DNA of 64,000 bases from the NCBI RefSeq assembly GCF_000155675.2, contig NC_020911.1, forward strand, positions 610,501 to 674,500, in the 5' to 3' direction. Positions within the stretch are counted from its first letter, which is position 1; each line of letters begins with the position of its first letter. The notes beneath the pieces are model-generated. The model worked only from the letters and a program-made list of their open reading frames with translations. It was not told where the DNA came from and did not search any database. The position numbers and the translations under genes are program-made. This document shows positions 34,921 through 43,486 of the stretch, in pieces. This DNA comes from Octadecabacter antarcticus 307. Lineage in GTDB: Bacteria; Pseudomonadota; Alphaproteobacteria; Rhodobacterales; Rhodobacteraceae.

Positions 34921-35514
34921 ATGGCAAAAACAAACCAAAGTGATGGCACTGTTACAGTGTCGGCGGAAAGTCTCGCATCGTCTGCGCGAGCAGTAGGAAA
35001 AGGGTGCGGATTGCCGCCCGTGGACAGGTGGAATCCGCCGTTTTGCGGTGATCTGGACATGCGGATCGCGCGGGATGGAACGTGGTTTTATCTGGGCACT
35101 CCGATTGGACGGTCCGAACTGGTGAAGCTGTTTTCGACGATTATTCGCAAAGACGGGGACGATTATTTTCTTGTGACGCCGGTTGAAAAGGTTGGCATCA
35201 CAGTGGATGACGCGCCGTTTGTGGCGGTTGATTTTGAGCGCGTTGATGCGGGGCTGCGATTTGAGACCAACGTTGGTGACATTGCTGTTGCGGGGCCGGA
35301 TCACCCGATCCGCGTTGTGCGGGACAGTGAAACCGGTGAGCCACGCCCCTATGTATTGATCCGCCGCAACCTTGAGGCCTTGATCGATCGCAAGTCGTTC
35401 TACCGGCTGGTGGATATCGGTGAGACCGCCAAGCACGACGGTGTGGATTGGTTCGGTATTCGGTCTGGTGGTGCGTTCTTTCCGATCATTCTGGCCGCCG
35501 ATCTGAATGTATAG
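34921..35514 (+). CDS. DUF1285-family protein
   Basis: A 197-residue cytoplasmic protein matching DUF1285: CGLPPVDRWNPPFCGDLDMR, ARDGTWFYLGTPIGRSELVK, LFSTIIRKDGDDYFLVTPVE and VGITVDDAPFVA are the conserved blocks. The biochemical role is unknown. In related genomes it neighbours moxR, as here (divergent), which hints at a shared function with the MoxR system. No signal peptide. Confidence 0.92.
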   Translation: MAKTNQSDGTVTVSAESLASSARAVGKGCGLPPVDRWNPPFCGDLDMRIARDGTWFYLGTPIGRSELVKLFSTIIRKDGDDYFLVTPVEKVGITVDDAPFVAVDFERVDAGLRFETNVGDIAVAGPDHPIRVVRDSETGEPRPYVLIRRNLEALIDRKSFYRLVDIGETAKHDGVDWFGIRSGGAFFPIILAADLNV

Positions 35515-35755
35515 GTCAATTTGTTTTGAGCAGGAAACGCAAAAAGCTGCCGCGCGCCGTAGCCTCGAACACGGTCAGTGTTAAGCGCGTGTTTTTGTAA
35601 AAGCAGAGTGAAAAATGCCGAGGTTTTGCGCGAATATCACCCCGCTGGCCGGACGAGCGAAAATCTTTCTTGGATTAGCTGACATGATGCTGACAGTATG
35701 CTGTCAGCAGGGGTGTGTCAGGGAGGGCCTATCGACATGCAAAGGAGTAACAACC
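35515..35755 (+). promoter_or_regulatory. Upstream region of the VOC/WYL operon with perfect palindrome
   Basis: TGCTGACAG (35688-35696) and CTGTCAGCA (35701-35709) are perfect 9-bp arms around TATG, and a further GCTGACA half-site occurs 11 bases upstream at 35678-35684. A possible -35 TTGGAT (35672-35677) puts a -10 inside the palindrome. The region is otherwise empty. The probable binder is the WYL-domain regulator encoded downstream, which would then autorepress the operon. Confidence 0.6.
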
Positions 35756-36124
35756 ATGACCGATAGACCCACAGTTATTTGGACCGAAATTCCGGTAACA
35801 GACCTCGACGCGGCGAAGAAATTCTATTCAGAAGTCTTCGGCTGGACGATGGTTCGCGACGAAAGCGGCCCGAACCCGATCGAAAACTATTCCAACAATT
35901 TTTCTGGGGTTGGTGGCCATCTCTACTCTGGCAAACCCGGAGACGGGAATGGTCCGACGCTGCATTTGGCATTGCCTGATAAGATCGAAGCTGGTGCGGC
36001 GCGGGCGGTGATCGCTGGCGCGACTTTGCTTGGCCCTGTGATCGACATTCCACCGGGGCGTTTTCAATATGCGACTGATCCGGACGGTAATTCCATCGGG
36101 TTGTTTGAACCCAAAGCTGCCTAA
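35756..36124 (+). CDS. VOC-family (glyoxalase/bleomycin-resistance-like) protein
   Basis: A 122-residue VOC-superfamily protein of the YafY-linked type. PTVIWTEIPVTDLDAAKKFY, SEVFGWTMV and the end FATDPDGNSIGLFEP-like segment (here FQYATDPDGNSIGLFEP) are characteristic; the conserved metal-ligand-type Glu in the last strand is present, but the His of classical glyoxalase I is not obvious. The start at 35756 has AAAGGAG nine bases upstream. Function is unknown; it is co-transcribed with the WYL regulator 17 bases downstream. Confidence 0.88.
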   Translation: MTDRPTVIWTEIPVTDLDAAKKFYSEVFGWTMVRDESGPNPIENYSNNFSGVGGHLYSGKPGDGNGPTLHLALPDKIEAGAARAVIAGATLLGPVIDIPPGRFQYATDPDGNSIGLFEPKAA

Positions 36125-36141
36125 ATGAAGCGGTTTTCACA

Positions 36142-36831
36142 ATGAGACGGGCCGATCGCCTTTTCCAGATTGTGCAGTATCTGCGGGGTGGTCGGCTGCT
36201 TACAGCGGCGAAACTGGCCGAACGGTTGGAGGTCACGAAGCGTACGATTTATCGCGATGTGGCGGATTTGATCGGGTCTGGTGTGCCCATCGAGGGCGAG
36301 GCTGGCGTCGGCTATGTGATGCGGGCGGGCTATGATCTGCCGCCGCTAATGTTCAATTCGGATGAGATTGTGGCGCTAGTCGCGGGTGCGCGTATGATAC
36401 GGGCGTGGGGCGGGGCGCAGATGGCCGCGGCTGCCGAAGAAGCGCTGGTAAAAATCGAAGCGGTATTGCCGGATGATGCCCGCGCGCGCGCGGCGTCCGT
36501 GCCGATCCATGCGTTCCAGATGGGTGATATGACAGACGCAGTTCGGGCGCGGATTGACCGCATTGAGGCGGCATCAGATGGGCGCATTCGACTCGATCTG
36601 AAGTATGGTGATCAGCATGGCGGTGCGTCGCGCCGCGTGATCCGCCCGCTTGGTCTGTGGTTTTGGGGTAAGGTCTGGACCGTTGTCGGGTGGTGCGAAT
36701 TGCGCAATGACTTCCGCATGTTCCGCCTTGATCGCATCAGGGACATGGAAGAAGTTGGGCCATTCAAGGTCGAGAAGGGCCAGAGTTTGCGTGATTTCTA
36801 TGCCTCACCTGACTGTCGCGGGGGGCGGTGA
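36142..36831 (+). CDS. WYL-domain helix-turn-helix regulator (YafY family)
   Basis: A 229-residue regulator with an N-terminal HTH_11 domain (RRADRLFQIVQYLRGGRLLT, AAKLAERLEVTKRTIYRDVA) and a WYL effector domain from about 140 (here FWGKVWTVVGWCELRNDFRM, where the WYL triad is WTVVGW-like). WYL proteins respond to nucleotides or single-stranded DNA in some cases; the ligand here is unknown. In operon with the VOC protein; the palindrome at 35688-35709 is its probable operator. Confidence 0.9.
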   Translation: MRRADRLFQIVQYLRGGRLLTAAKLAERLEVTKRTIYRDVADLIGSGVPIEGEAGVGYVMRAGYDLPPLMFNSDEIVALVAGARMIRAWGGAQMAAAAEEALVKIEAVLPDDARARAASVPIHAFQMGDMTDAVRARIDRIEAASDGRIRLDLKYGDQHGGASRRVIRPLGLWFWGKVWTVVGWCELRNDFRMFRLDRIRDMEEVGPFKVEKGQSLRDFYASPDCRGGR

Positions 36832-36895
36832 AATGAGCGCTACCGCGCATTGTTTGAGTTTGATGGCGAGAGGCGATTGGACTTTTAAAGGCTGT

Positions 36896-36924
36896 GCCGG
36901 AGGCTGTGTTGTGCAGCCTCTGGC
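36896..36924. terminator. Bidirectional hairpin between convergent WYL and VWA genes
   Basis: GCCGGAGGCTG and CAGCCTCTGGC form an 11-bp stem (one G-U pair) with a 7-base loop, in the 150-base gap between convergent genes. There is no T-run, so termination is plausible but unproven. A weak repeat-like stretch GAGACAAAGG follows at 36968-36977. Confidence 0.5.
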
Positions 36925-36981
36925 GGGGGAGGTCGTTTGAGCCCGAAACGGGTGGAGCCCAGATGTTGAGACAAAGGCAAA

Positions 36982-39006
36982 TTAGTTACTGAGGGATTGG
37001 GCGAGGCGCATGAGTTGGACGGCTTCGGTGCGGTAGCCGAATTGGTCGATGCCGCGGTTTTCTGAGGCCAAGGCAATGGCGTCGTCCCAACCCCAATCAC
37101 CAAGGTAGGTATCGTTCCGCAACAATTGACCAAAGCCTGCCATTGACGCTGCGAACAGGGCCTCTGTTCCGGGGGTGCCGGATGCGGCGAAGGGCGTTTC
37201 GATTAATTGGCTGACAGATTCGCCCGGGGCTTTGTAGCGCAGGCGCAGGAAGCCGAGTTCGTCTGAGCCTGATGCGGGCTCACTGGCTTGATACCGCAGT
37301 GGATCGCTGAGTTGTGCCGGGGAGCCGACGGGCGTGATTTCATAGATCGCTGTCACTGTATGGCCCGCGCCAAGTTCACCGGCGTCTACCGCGTCGTTGT
37401 TGAAATCTTCGCGGTTCAGGCTTCGGGTTTCATAGCCGATCAGACGGTATTCTGCGATGGTTGCTGGATTGAATTCGACCTGGATTTTAACGTCGTTTGC
37501 GATCGGGAATAGCGCGCCTGTCAGGTTATCGACGAGGACTTTCTGCGCCTCTGACAATGTGTCGATGTAGGCGGCGGTGCCATTGCCGTTTTGGGCCAGA
37601 CTTTGCATTGTTGCGTCTTGCAGATTGCCGCGTCCGAAGCCGAGCACGCTGAGGTAGGTGCCCCCGGTTTGTTGGGCGTCGTCACGTTTGTCTTCGATGT
37701 AGGCTTGCAGACCGCGCGGATCGCTGAGGCCGACGTTGAAATCGCCGTCCGTGGCGAGGATGACGCGGGACACATCGCCTGCTGTTTTCATGGTTTCTGC
37801 CAGTGCATAGGCTTGTTCCAGTCCGCCCTGGCCATTGGTCGACCCACCTGCATTCAGGGCGTTCAGCGCCGCGATAATTGTTGCACGTTCAGAGGCTTGC
37901 GTCGGTTCGAGTGCGATACTTGTTGACCCTGCGTAGGTGACGATTGCGACCTCATCTTCAGGGCGCAGGTTGTCGAGCATCAGGCGGAACGACTGGCGCA
38001 ACAGCGGTAACTTGTCGGCGCTTTCCATCGAACCGGATGTGTCGATCAGGAACACGAGGTTCAGCGGTGGGCGGTCTTCAATAGCGGGCATTTCGCCTTG
38101 GATACCAATGTGAACCAGTTGGGTGTCGGCGTTCCACGGGGTTTCGAAGACGTTGATGGTCGGGCGGAACGGTGCTTCGCCCTCTGGTGCGGGGTAGGCG
38201 TAGGGGAAATAGTTGATCATTTCTTCAATGCGCACGGCGTCAGTAGGGGGGAGCTGGCCGCGTGTGAGGGAGGAGCGGATGAGCGCATAGGCGGCGGTGT
38301 CCACGTCGATTGAGAACGTCGATACGGGTTCATCGCTGGTGATTTTCAGCGGGTTGGGCGTGTCGTTGGCGAAGGTTTCGTCGTATTCTTCATAAAAGGT
38401 CGAGCCGTCCCTTAAGACATGAACGAAGCCGTCATTTGAGGGTTCTGCCATGCTTCTGAGGTTACCGGCCATGTCGTTGCCAGCCGGCGCGGCGCGGGTC
38501 AGTTGTTGGGGCGCGGGTGCGGCTTGTGGTACTAGGGTGGCGTCTTCGTCGCGAATGTGGGTAGCGGTTTCCTCCATCACGACGGCGGGTGCCATTTCCA
38601 TGATAGGATCGCTCATCTCTCCTTCGTCAGCTTGCCGCGCTGCAACGGAAACTGAATCCGAAGGGGCCACGACGATCGCGACGGGCGTTTCAGGCGTGGC
38701 AAGTTTCGCGGTTGGCGCAAGATTCAAAATATCGCGCCCTTGGGGAGTGCCGATCATAAAGCCGCAGGCGACGATGGCGGTGGTGAACGTGAGGCCAGCG
38801 CGGGATGTGAGGGTGTTTAGCATAGTCTTAACTCCAGTCCATGTGTTGGGTCTGGTAGTGGGACGCGCCGCATTACGCGATCCTTGGAGATCGACGAAAT
38901 TTTTCTGGGCGAGGGCGATGTTGTCTATGCGGCGCTGGGCATCCGGCGCGGGGGTTGTGGTGTTCATCGCGGACTTGAGGTCGTCGAGATCGAAATCATC
39001 ACTCAT
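36982..39006 (-). CDS. YfbK-like VWA-domain protein, single-pass membrane
   Basis: A 674-residue protein. A cytoplasmic N-terminal stretch (to about 68) is followed by one membrane helix (AGLTFTTAIVACGFMIG, about 70-86), a Pro/Ala-rich linker (95-175), a VWF_N domain (about 195-300), a VWA domain with intact MIDAS DTSGSME (322-328) and the supporting ATDGDFNVGL, and a C-terminal DUF3520-like region. This is the E. coli YfbK architecture. Its start overlaps the stop of the ECF sigma factor by four bases, so the two are made together; the cytoplasmic N-terminus could act as an anti-sigma-like region (inference). Confidence 0.92.
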   Translation of the reverse strand: MSDDFDLDDLKSAMNTTTPAPDAQRRIDNIALAQKNFVDLQGSRNAARPTTRPNTWTGVKTMLNTLTSRAGLTFTTAIVACGFMIGTPQGRDILNLAPTAKLATPETPVAIVVAPSDSVSVAARQADEGEMSDPIMEMAPAVVMEETATHIRDEDATLVPQAAPAPQQLTRAAPAGNDMAGNLRSMAEPSNDGFVHVLRDGSTFYEEYDETFANDTPNPLKITSDEPVSTFSIDVDTAAYALIRSSLTRGQLPPTDAVRIEEMINYFPYAYPAPEGEAPFRPTINVFETPWNADTQLVHIGIQGEMPAIEDRPPLNLVFLIDTSGSMESADKLPLLRQSFRLMLDNLRPEDEVAIVTYAGSTSIALEPTQASERATIIAALNALNAGGSTNGQGGLEQAYALAETMKTAGDVSRVILATDGDFNVGLSDPRGLQAYIEDKRDDAQQTGGTYLSVLGFGRGNLQDATMQSLAQNGNGTAAYIDTLSEAQKVLVDNLTGALFPIANDVKIQVEFNPATIAEYRLIGYETRSLNREDFNNDAVDAGELGAGHTVTAIYEITPVGSPAQLSDPLRYQASEPASGSDELGFLRLRYKAPGESVSQLIETPFAASGTPGTEALFAASMAGFGQLLRNDTYLGDWGWDDAIALASENRGIDQFGYRTEAVQLMRLAQSLSN

Positions 39007-39545
39007 AACACGCCCTCCTTTTCCTTAAGTGATTTCAGATGTTTGCGGGCCTCGGATAGGCGCCATGACACGGTGCCTTCTGAAATGCCCAAGATGTTGC
39101 CTGCGTCGGCGTGGGTCATGTCATCGAGCACGAGGGCCAGCGTGTCACGCAGGTCAGGGGAGAGCGACGCCATAGCGGTCGTCAACCAATCAGTACGGGT
39201 CTGGGTTTCGTCAATCACTGCTTGGCGGTTGAGTTCCCAGTCGCCCCAGCCGTTCGCCGCGCGTCCATAGGTTGCCTGTTTGCGGCGGCGATCGTGGGCG
39301 GCGTTGACAGCGACACGGTAGAGCCATGTGGTGACTTTTGATTGCCGTTTGTAGCTTGATAATTTCGCGGGCAGGGCGGCGCAGATGTCTTGGGTCAGGT
39401 CTTCAGCCTCGTGCTTGGATCCGGTCAGGCGGAAACAGAGACGGAACAGGCGGTCGTATTGACGGGCGATCAGGCTGGCGAATGCCTGCCCGTCACCGTT
39501 TTGGGCCGCCAAGGCCATATCTTCATCACTGACTGTCATGCGCAT
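39003..39545 (-). CDS. ECF-family RNA polymerase sigma factor
   Basis: A 180-residue sigma-70 family protein with region 2 (FASLIARQYDRLFRLCFRLT, then EDLTQDICAALPAKLSSYK and TWLYRVAVNAAHDRRRK) and region 4 (LSPDLRDTLALVLDDMTHAD, AGNILGISEGTVSWRLSEAR). No regions 1 or 3 are evident, so it is an ECF factor. The start is one of two close ATGs (39545 or 39539); the longer TTG start is rejected. It is translationally coupled to the downstream VWA protein, which in several proteobacteria is the fixed partner of such a sigma factor. Its target promoters are unknown. Confidence 0.92.
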   Translation of the reverse strand: MRMTVSDEDMALAAQNGDGQAFASLIARQYDRLFRLCFRLTGSKHEAEDLTQDICAALPAKLSSYKRQSKVTTWLYRVAVNAAHDRRRKQATYGRAANGWGDWELNRQAVIDETQTRTDWLTTAMASLSPDLRDTLALVLDDMTHADAGNILGISEGTVSWRLSEARKHLKSLKEKEGVL

Positions 39546-39625
39546 CACTAGGGTATGACGTGGGCAGTTCGTCAATCCTTGGCAGAAAGTTTAGAAAGGT
39601 TTGAAGTTGGCGATAAGCGCAAACC

Positions 39626-40051
39626 CTAAAAAGGTTTGACGACCACGACCCAGAGGATGGCGATCACCCCGACGACACTGATTTCGTTGAAGACCCGCAG
39701 GTAGAAATCGCTTTCGTTAAAGGTGCCACGGCGCGCCCGCATCACCATGCCGCCAGTCATCATGTAGTGCGCCACCAGCAGGGACACGAGGGCGAGTTTG
39801 ACGATCACCCATGTGTCGAACGCCCAAACGGCCGCGCCGAGCCAGATGCCTGTGATCAGCGCAAGGACCATGAGGCCAGCCGAGAAGCGATAAAGGCGGT
39901 AGGTGAGATCGCCTATTTGACTGATTTGGTGTTCTTTTTCGCCTGTGTTGGCGAAATCGCGTTTCCAATAGATCAGTGCGCGTGGAACGGCGAAGATCGA
40001 CGTCATCCAGCCCATGACGCTGAGAATATGTATGATTTTTAACCAGTCCAT
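39626..40051 (-). CDS. HemJ/CopD-like membrane protein
   Basis: A 141-residue four-helix protein. The first helix MDWLKIIHILSVMGWMTSIF then PRALIYWKRD follows the HemJ/UPF0093 pattern (W-K-x-x-H-I ... W-M-x-x-x-F-x-x-P-R), and later helices have LYRFSAGLMVLALITGIWLG and KLALVSLLVAHYMM. HemJ is a haem-dependent protoporphyrinogen IX oxidase; the CopD-related members are of uncertain function. The conserved His in the first helix is present. Whether it is the true HemJ of this organism is uncertain. The start at 40051 removes an unlikely upstream extension. Confidence 0.8.
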   Translation of the reverse strand: MDWLKIIHILSVMGWMTSIFAVPRALIYWKRDFANTGEKEHQISQIGDLTYRLYRFSAGLMVLALITGIWLGAAVWAFDTWVIVKLALVSLLVAHYMMTGGMVMRARRGTFNESDFYLRVFNEISVVGVIAILWVVVVKPF

Positions 40052-40149
40052 GGCGGATAAATGCCTGATGATTTGAAAAGGGTCAATCGGGGGAGACGGA
40101 ACGGCGCAGGGTTTGAATATAAAGGGGATGCATATCTCAGGTGAGAACG

Positions 40150-40377
40150 ATGAAAACTGCAGTTCCGCAGACAATCGCCACATTGACCGTTGCCGCGCTG
40201 ACCCCTGCATTTGCCCAGAACCGTGGCGTGACGGAGGCCGACCTTAGTAGGTTGGGCACCGTGGTTGTTATGGCTGAAATTCGCGCCGATGATTGGTTCG
40301 CCATGTCCGTCGATGGCGCACCATTGCATGGAAACAGCACGGCCACCAAAGGCCATCTGATGGTCTCCAGTATGATT
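40150..40377 (+). pseudogene. 5' fragment of a secreted-protein gene
   Basis: The frame begins MKTAVPQTIATLTVAALTPAFA, a clear signal peptide, and continues AQNRGVTEADLSRLGTVVVM with gene-like codon use. After about 75 codons it enters a region with direct repeats TTTTGTCCCA (40389-40398 and 40411-40420) and then runs antisense through the gabD gene, where it cannot be real. This looks like a gene that has lost its 3' end, perhaps through a past insertion or deletion event. Confidence 0.45.
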
Positions 40378-40467
40378 GACTGGTCCCATTTTGTCCCAAT
40401 AGTAACGATGTTTTGTCCCAGTAAGAGGATTCCAAAGCTTGTAAATCCCCTTATTTTTTTGGATATC

Positions 40468-41946
40468 TTACACGCTCATGCAGATGTATTTCATTTCCAT
40501 GTAGTCATCCATTCCGTGGCGCGACCCTTCGCGGCCCAGACCGGATTGTTTGACGCCGCCAAACGGCGCGACTTCGGTGGAAATGATACCTGTGTTGACG
40601 CCGACGATGCCGTATTCCAGTGCCTCGGCCACTTTGGTCACACGGCTCAGGTCCTTGGCGTAGAAATAGCTTGCGAGGCCGAAGATCGTGTCGTTGGCTT
40701 TGGCGATCACGTCGTCTTCGTCGTCAAATTTGAACAGCGGCGCGAAGGGGCCGAATGTTTCGTCTGTGCTGACCATCATGTCTTGCGTCGCGTTGGTGAC
40801 AATTGTTGGCTGAAAGAACAGCCCGCCCAGATCGTGCGGTTTGCCGCCCGTGAGGATTGTGCCGCCCTTGGACAGAGCATCCGCGAGGTGTTCTTGCACC
40901 TTGTCTATCGCCGAAGGTTCAATCAGTGGGCCAAGTTGGGTGTCGTCGTTCAGGCCATCGCCGATTTTGAGCGCCTCAACCGCGACCTTTAGTTTTGCGG
41001 CAAAATCGTCGTAGACGCCTGCCTGCACATAGATGCGGTTGGCGCAGACACAGGTCTGGCCGTTGTTGCGGAATTTGCAGGCGATGGCGCCTTTGACGGC
41101 TTCGTCGAGGTCTGCGTCGTCAAACACGATAAACGGTGCGTTGCCGCCCAGTTCCATGGAACATTTCATGACTTGGTCGGCGGCCTGTTTCAGCAAGATG
41201 CGGCCCACCTCGGTTGATCCGGTGAAGGTCAGTTTGCGCACAAGTGGGTTTTTGCAGAATTCTTTGCCAGCCTCAGACGACGACGTTGTGGTGAGCACGC
41301 TGAACAGGCCTTCTGGGATGCCTGCTTCTTCGGCCAGTTTGCCCATGGCGAGCGCCGATAGTGGTGTCAGCGACGCAGGGCGGACGACAAACCCACAACC
41401 AGCGGCCAGCGCGGGGGCGACTTTGCGCGCGATCATCGCGTTGGGAAAATTCCACGGCGTGATAGCTGCGGCGACGCCGATGGGTTGCTTGATGACCGTG
41501 AGGCGCAGGTTTGGCTGGTGGCCCGGGATCGTTTCGCCGTAGTTGCGTTTTGCTTCCTCGGCGAACCATTCCACGAAAGACGCGCCGTAGGCGATTTCAC
41601 CGCGCGATTCGACCATCGGTTTGCCCTGTTCGGCGGTCATAATGATCGCGAGGTCTTCTTGATTGGCCATCATCAGATCGAACCATTTGCGCAGGACATT
41701 GGCGCGATCTTTACCGGTGCGTTTGGCCCATGCGTGGCGGGCTTTTTCTGCCGCATCAATGCCTTGCGCGATTTCGGCGCGGCTCAGGTCGGTGACTTTT
41801 GCGATCACGTCACCGCGGGCGGGGTTGGTGACATCAAATGTTTTGCCGTCCTTGGCCTGCACCCATTTACCGCCCAGAAAGGCGTCCGTGCACAAAAGAT
41901 CGGGGCGTGTCAGCATGGACTTTAGGTCTGTCGTGGAATCAAGCAT
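40468..41946 (-). CDS. gabD: NAD(P)-dependent succinate-semialdehyde dehydrogenase
   Basis: A 492-residue ALDH-superfamily enzyme of the GabD clade. The catalytic Cys is in NGQTCVCANR, the general base Glu in SMELGGNAPFIV, and the oxyanion Asn in ITPWNFPNAM; EYGIVGVNTGIISTEVAPFG (end of the substrate pocket) is characteristic of succinate-semialdehyde dehydrogenases. It oxidises succinate semialdehyde to succinate in the GABA shunt. The start at 41946 has GGAGAACACC upstream; the longer frame is discarded. It is divergent from an alpha/beta hydrolase 68 bases away. Confidence 0.93.
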   Translation of the reverse strand: MLDSTTDLKSMLTRPDLLCTDAFLGGKWVQAKDGKTFDVTNPARGDVIAKVTDLSRAEIAQGIDAAEKARHAWAKRTGKDRANVLRKWFDLMMANQEDLAIIMTAEQGKPMVESRGEIAYGASFVEWFAEEAKRNYGETIPGHQPNLRLTVIKQPIGVAAAITPWNFPNAMIARKVAPALAAGCGFVVRPASLTPLSALAMGKLAEEAGIPEGLFSVLTTTSSSEAGKEFCKNPLVRKLTFTGSTEVGRILLKQAADQVMKCSMELGGNAPFIVFDDADLDEAVKGAIACKFRNNGQTCVCANRIYVQAGVYDDFAAKLKVAVEALKIGDGLNDDTQLGPLIEPSAIDKVQEHLADALSKGGTILTGGKPHDLGGLFFQPTIVTNATQDMMVSTDETFGPFAPLFKFDDEDDVIAKANDTIFGLASYFYAKDLSRVTKVAEALEYGIVGVNTGIISTEVAPFGGVKQSGLGREGSRHGMDDYMEMKYICMSV

Positions 41947-42014
41947 GGTGTTCTCCAGATTGGGCGTTGGGCCACAGTTACGCCTGATAAACGCATTGTC
42001 CAAGAGGGGCCAAC

Positions 42015-42803
42015 ATGACACCCACAGAAGTCACTGATCAAGCCTATGCCAATTCCGCCTATATCCCGGGTGGGCACAGCTATTTCGCGCGCTGGGCGGA
42101 TCAAGCGGCGTCATTTCGCAGTGTCCATCGGCATGCTGAATTGGGCGTACCTTATGGCGATGGCGCGCGCCAGAGTTATGATATCTTTCACCCATTGGGT
42201 AGCGCCAAAGGCACGGTTATCTTTGTGCACGGCGGGTATTGGCTAGCCGGCGGCCCCCGCGATTTTTCGCACCTCGCTGCAGGCGCTGAGACGGCGGGCT
42301 ATGCCTGTGCCATGCCGTCTTATACTTTGGCGCCCGAGGCGCGGATTGCGGATATTACGCGCGACATCGCGGCAGCGATTGGCACGATTGCGTGGCGCAC
42401 AACAGGGCCAATCTATTTGGTGGGTCATTCGGCTGGCGGGCATTTGGTGGCGCGGATGGCTTGCGTGGATATGGTCGCTGACTGGTCGCACCGCGTCGCG
42501 CGGGTCATGGCGATTTCGCCGATCAGCGATCTGGCCCCGTTGATGGAGACGTCGATGAATGCGATGTTGGGGATTGATGCGACGGAGGCGCTGACCGAAA
42601 GCCCCGTCCACCTTACGCAACAGAACATGGCCGTTACGGCTTGGGTCGGCGGTGCGGAGCGGCCTGCGTTTTTGGATCAGGCGCAGTGGCTAAGGACCGC
42701 CTGGGATTGTGATCTGACGATAGAGGCGGATTTGCACCATTTCGACGTGATAGAGGGATTGGAAACACCGCACAGCGCCATGATGCGGGCGCTTTTGCGG
42801 TGA
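42015..42803 (+). CDS. Alpha/beta hydrolase, kynurenine-formamidase-like
   Basis: A 262-residue alpha/beta hydrolase. The oxyanion motif HGGYW (72-76), the nucleophile elbow GHSAG with Ser139, and a C-terminal HHFDVIEG supplying the catalytic His (241 or 242) match the carboxylesterase/formamidase branch that includes the alpha/beta type kynurenine formamidase (AFMID). N-formylkynurenine hydrolysis is plausible, and a kynureninase gene is 20 kb away, but the substrate is not shown by sequence. It is divergent from gabD and convergent with a possible pseudogene. Confidence 0.82.
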   Translation: MTPTEVTDQAYANSAYIPGGHSYFARWADQAASFRSVHRHAELGVPYGDGARQSYDIFHPLGSAKGTVIFVHGGYWLAGGPRDFSHLAAGAETAGYACAMPSYTLAPEARIADITRDIAAAIGTIAWRTTGPIYLVGHSAGGHLVARMACVDMVADWSHRVARVMAISPISDLAPLMETSMNAMLGIDATEALTESPVHLTQQNMAVTAWVGGAERPAFLDQAQWLRTAWDCDLTIEADLHHFDVIEGLETPHSAMMRALLR

Positions 42804-43088
42804 CGTCAAAGGCCCCCGCATAGCGCTGCATCGGCGTGTCGTTCAGGGAATAGGGCAAACCGCCAAACGCGGCCTCTGCGATCAGGACCAGCGTGTTGTC
42901 GAATCTGATTTCGGTGAACAGGTCTTCGGTGTACTGGATCAGCATCGGGACAGCGCCATCAATGCGCGCCGTTCCAAAGATAACTCCAACCTTGGCCGTG
43001 TTGATTATTGCGTCATGCAGATCACGGGTAAGGGGCTCGCGTGCGGTGGCGTGGCGCTGTCGGACAGCTTTTTGGGCACGGCTAAACT
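42801..43088 (-). pseudogene. Possible gene remnant on minus strand
   Basis: On the minus strand a stop-free stretch with strong third-position G/C bias reads ...RDLHDAIINTAKVGVIFGTA... and ...AEAAFGGLPYSLNDTPMQRY..., which looks like protein-coding sequence, but no start codon with a ribosome site is found at its upstream end and it continues without a plausible stop into the antisense of the hydrolase 3' end. The 310-base gap is otherwise empty. It may be the remains of a deleted gene; the family is not recognised. Confidence 0.35.
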
Positions 43089-43113
43089 GAGAACACTTCT
43101 GACAAAGGAAAAA

Positions 43114-43476
43114 TCAGATTGACGGCTTTGATGCTGGGGGACGATCACTGTCGCCTGAATTAGGCTCTCCGGTGGGTTCAATCAGCAGCACTTTGGCCTC
43201 GGACACGGCACGTGGGCGGTGCATCATGCCTTTGGGCACGACGCAGAGTTCGCCCACGCCTAAGGTCACGGCGTCGCCGTTTTCACCGTCCAACGTGACC
43301 TCGCCTTCGAGGATCAGGAAAAAGTCGTCGGTGGTGTCGTGTTTGTGGAACGGAAATTCGCCGGTGAATTTGACGACCATCACATCATTGCCGTTATAAT
43401 TGGCAACAACGTGCGGGTCCCAATGGCTGTCAAACATCGCGAGTTTCTTGGAGAGATTGATTTTCTTCAACGTCAT
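43114..43476 (-). CDS. Cupin-domain protein
   Basis: A 120-residue single-cupin protein. The metal-site motifs GEFPFHKHDTTDDFFLILEG (HxH ... E) and GELCVVPKGMMHRPRA (C-terminal His motif) are intact, giving the usual 3-His/1-Glu site. Such small cupins are often metal-dependent enzymes or sensors in sugar or amino-acid pathways; the role here is unknown. It lies ten bases after the SDR stop on the same strand, so the pair is likely an operon. Confidence 0.88.
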   Translation of the reverse strand: MTLKKINLSKKLAMFDSHWDPHVVANYNGNDVMVVKFTGEFPFHKHDTTDDFFLILEGEVTLDGENGDAVTLGVGELCVVPKGMMHRPRAVSEAKVLLIEPTGEPNSGDSDRPPASKPSI

Positions 43477-43486
43477 TTACCAACCC

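Noticed and set aside
40141..40992. Plus-strand 283-codon frame running into gabD
   Set aside because: Only the first 75 codons look genuine; the rest is antisense to gabD. The genuine part is listed as a pseudogene.
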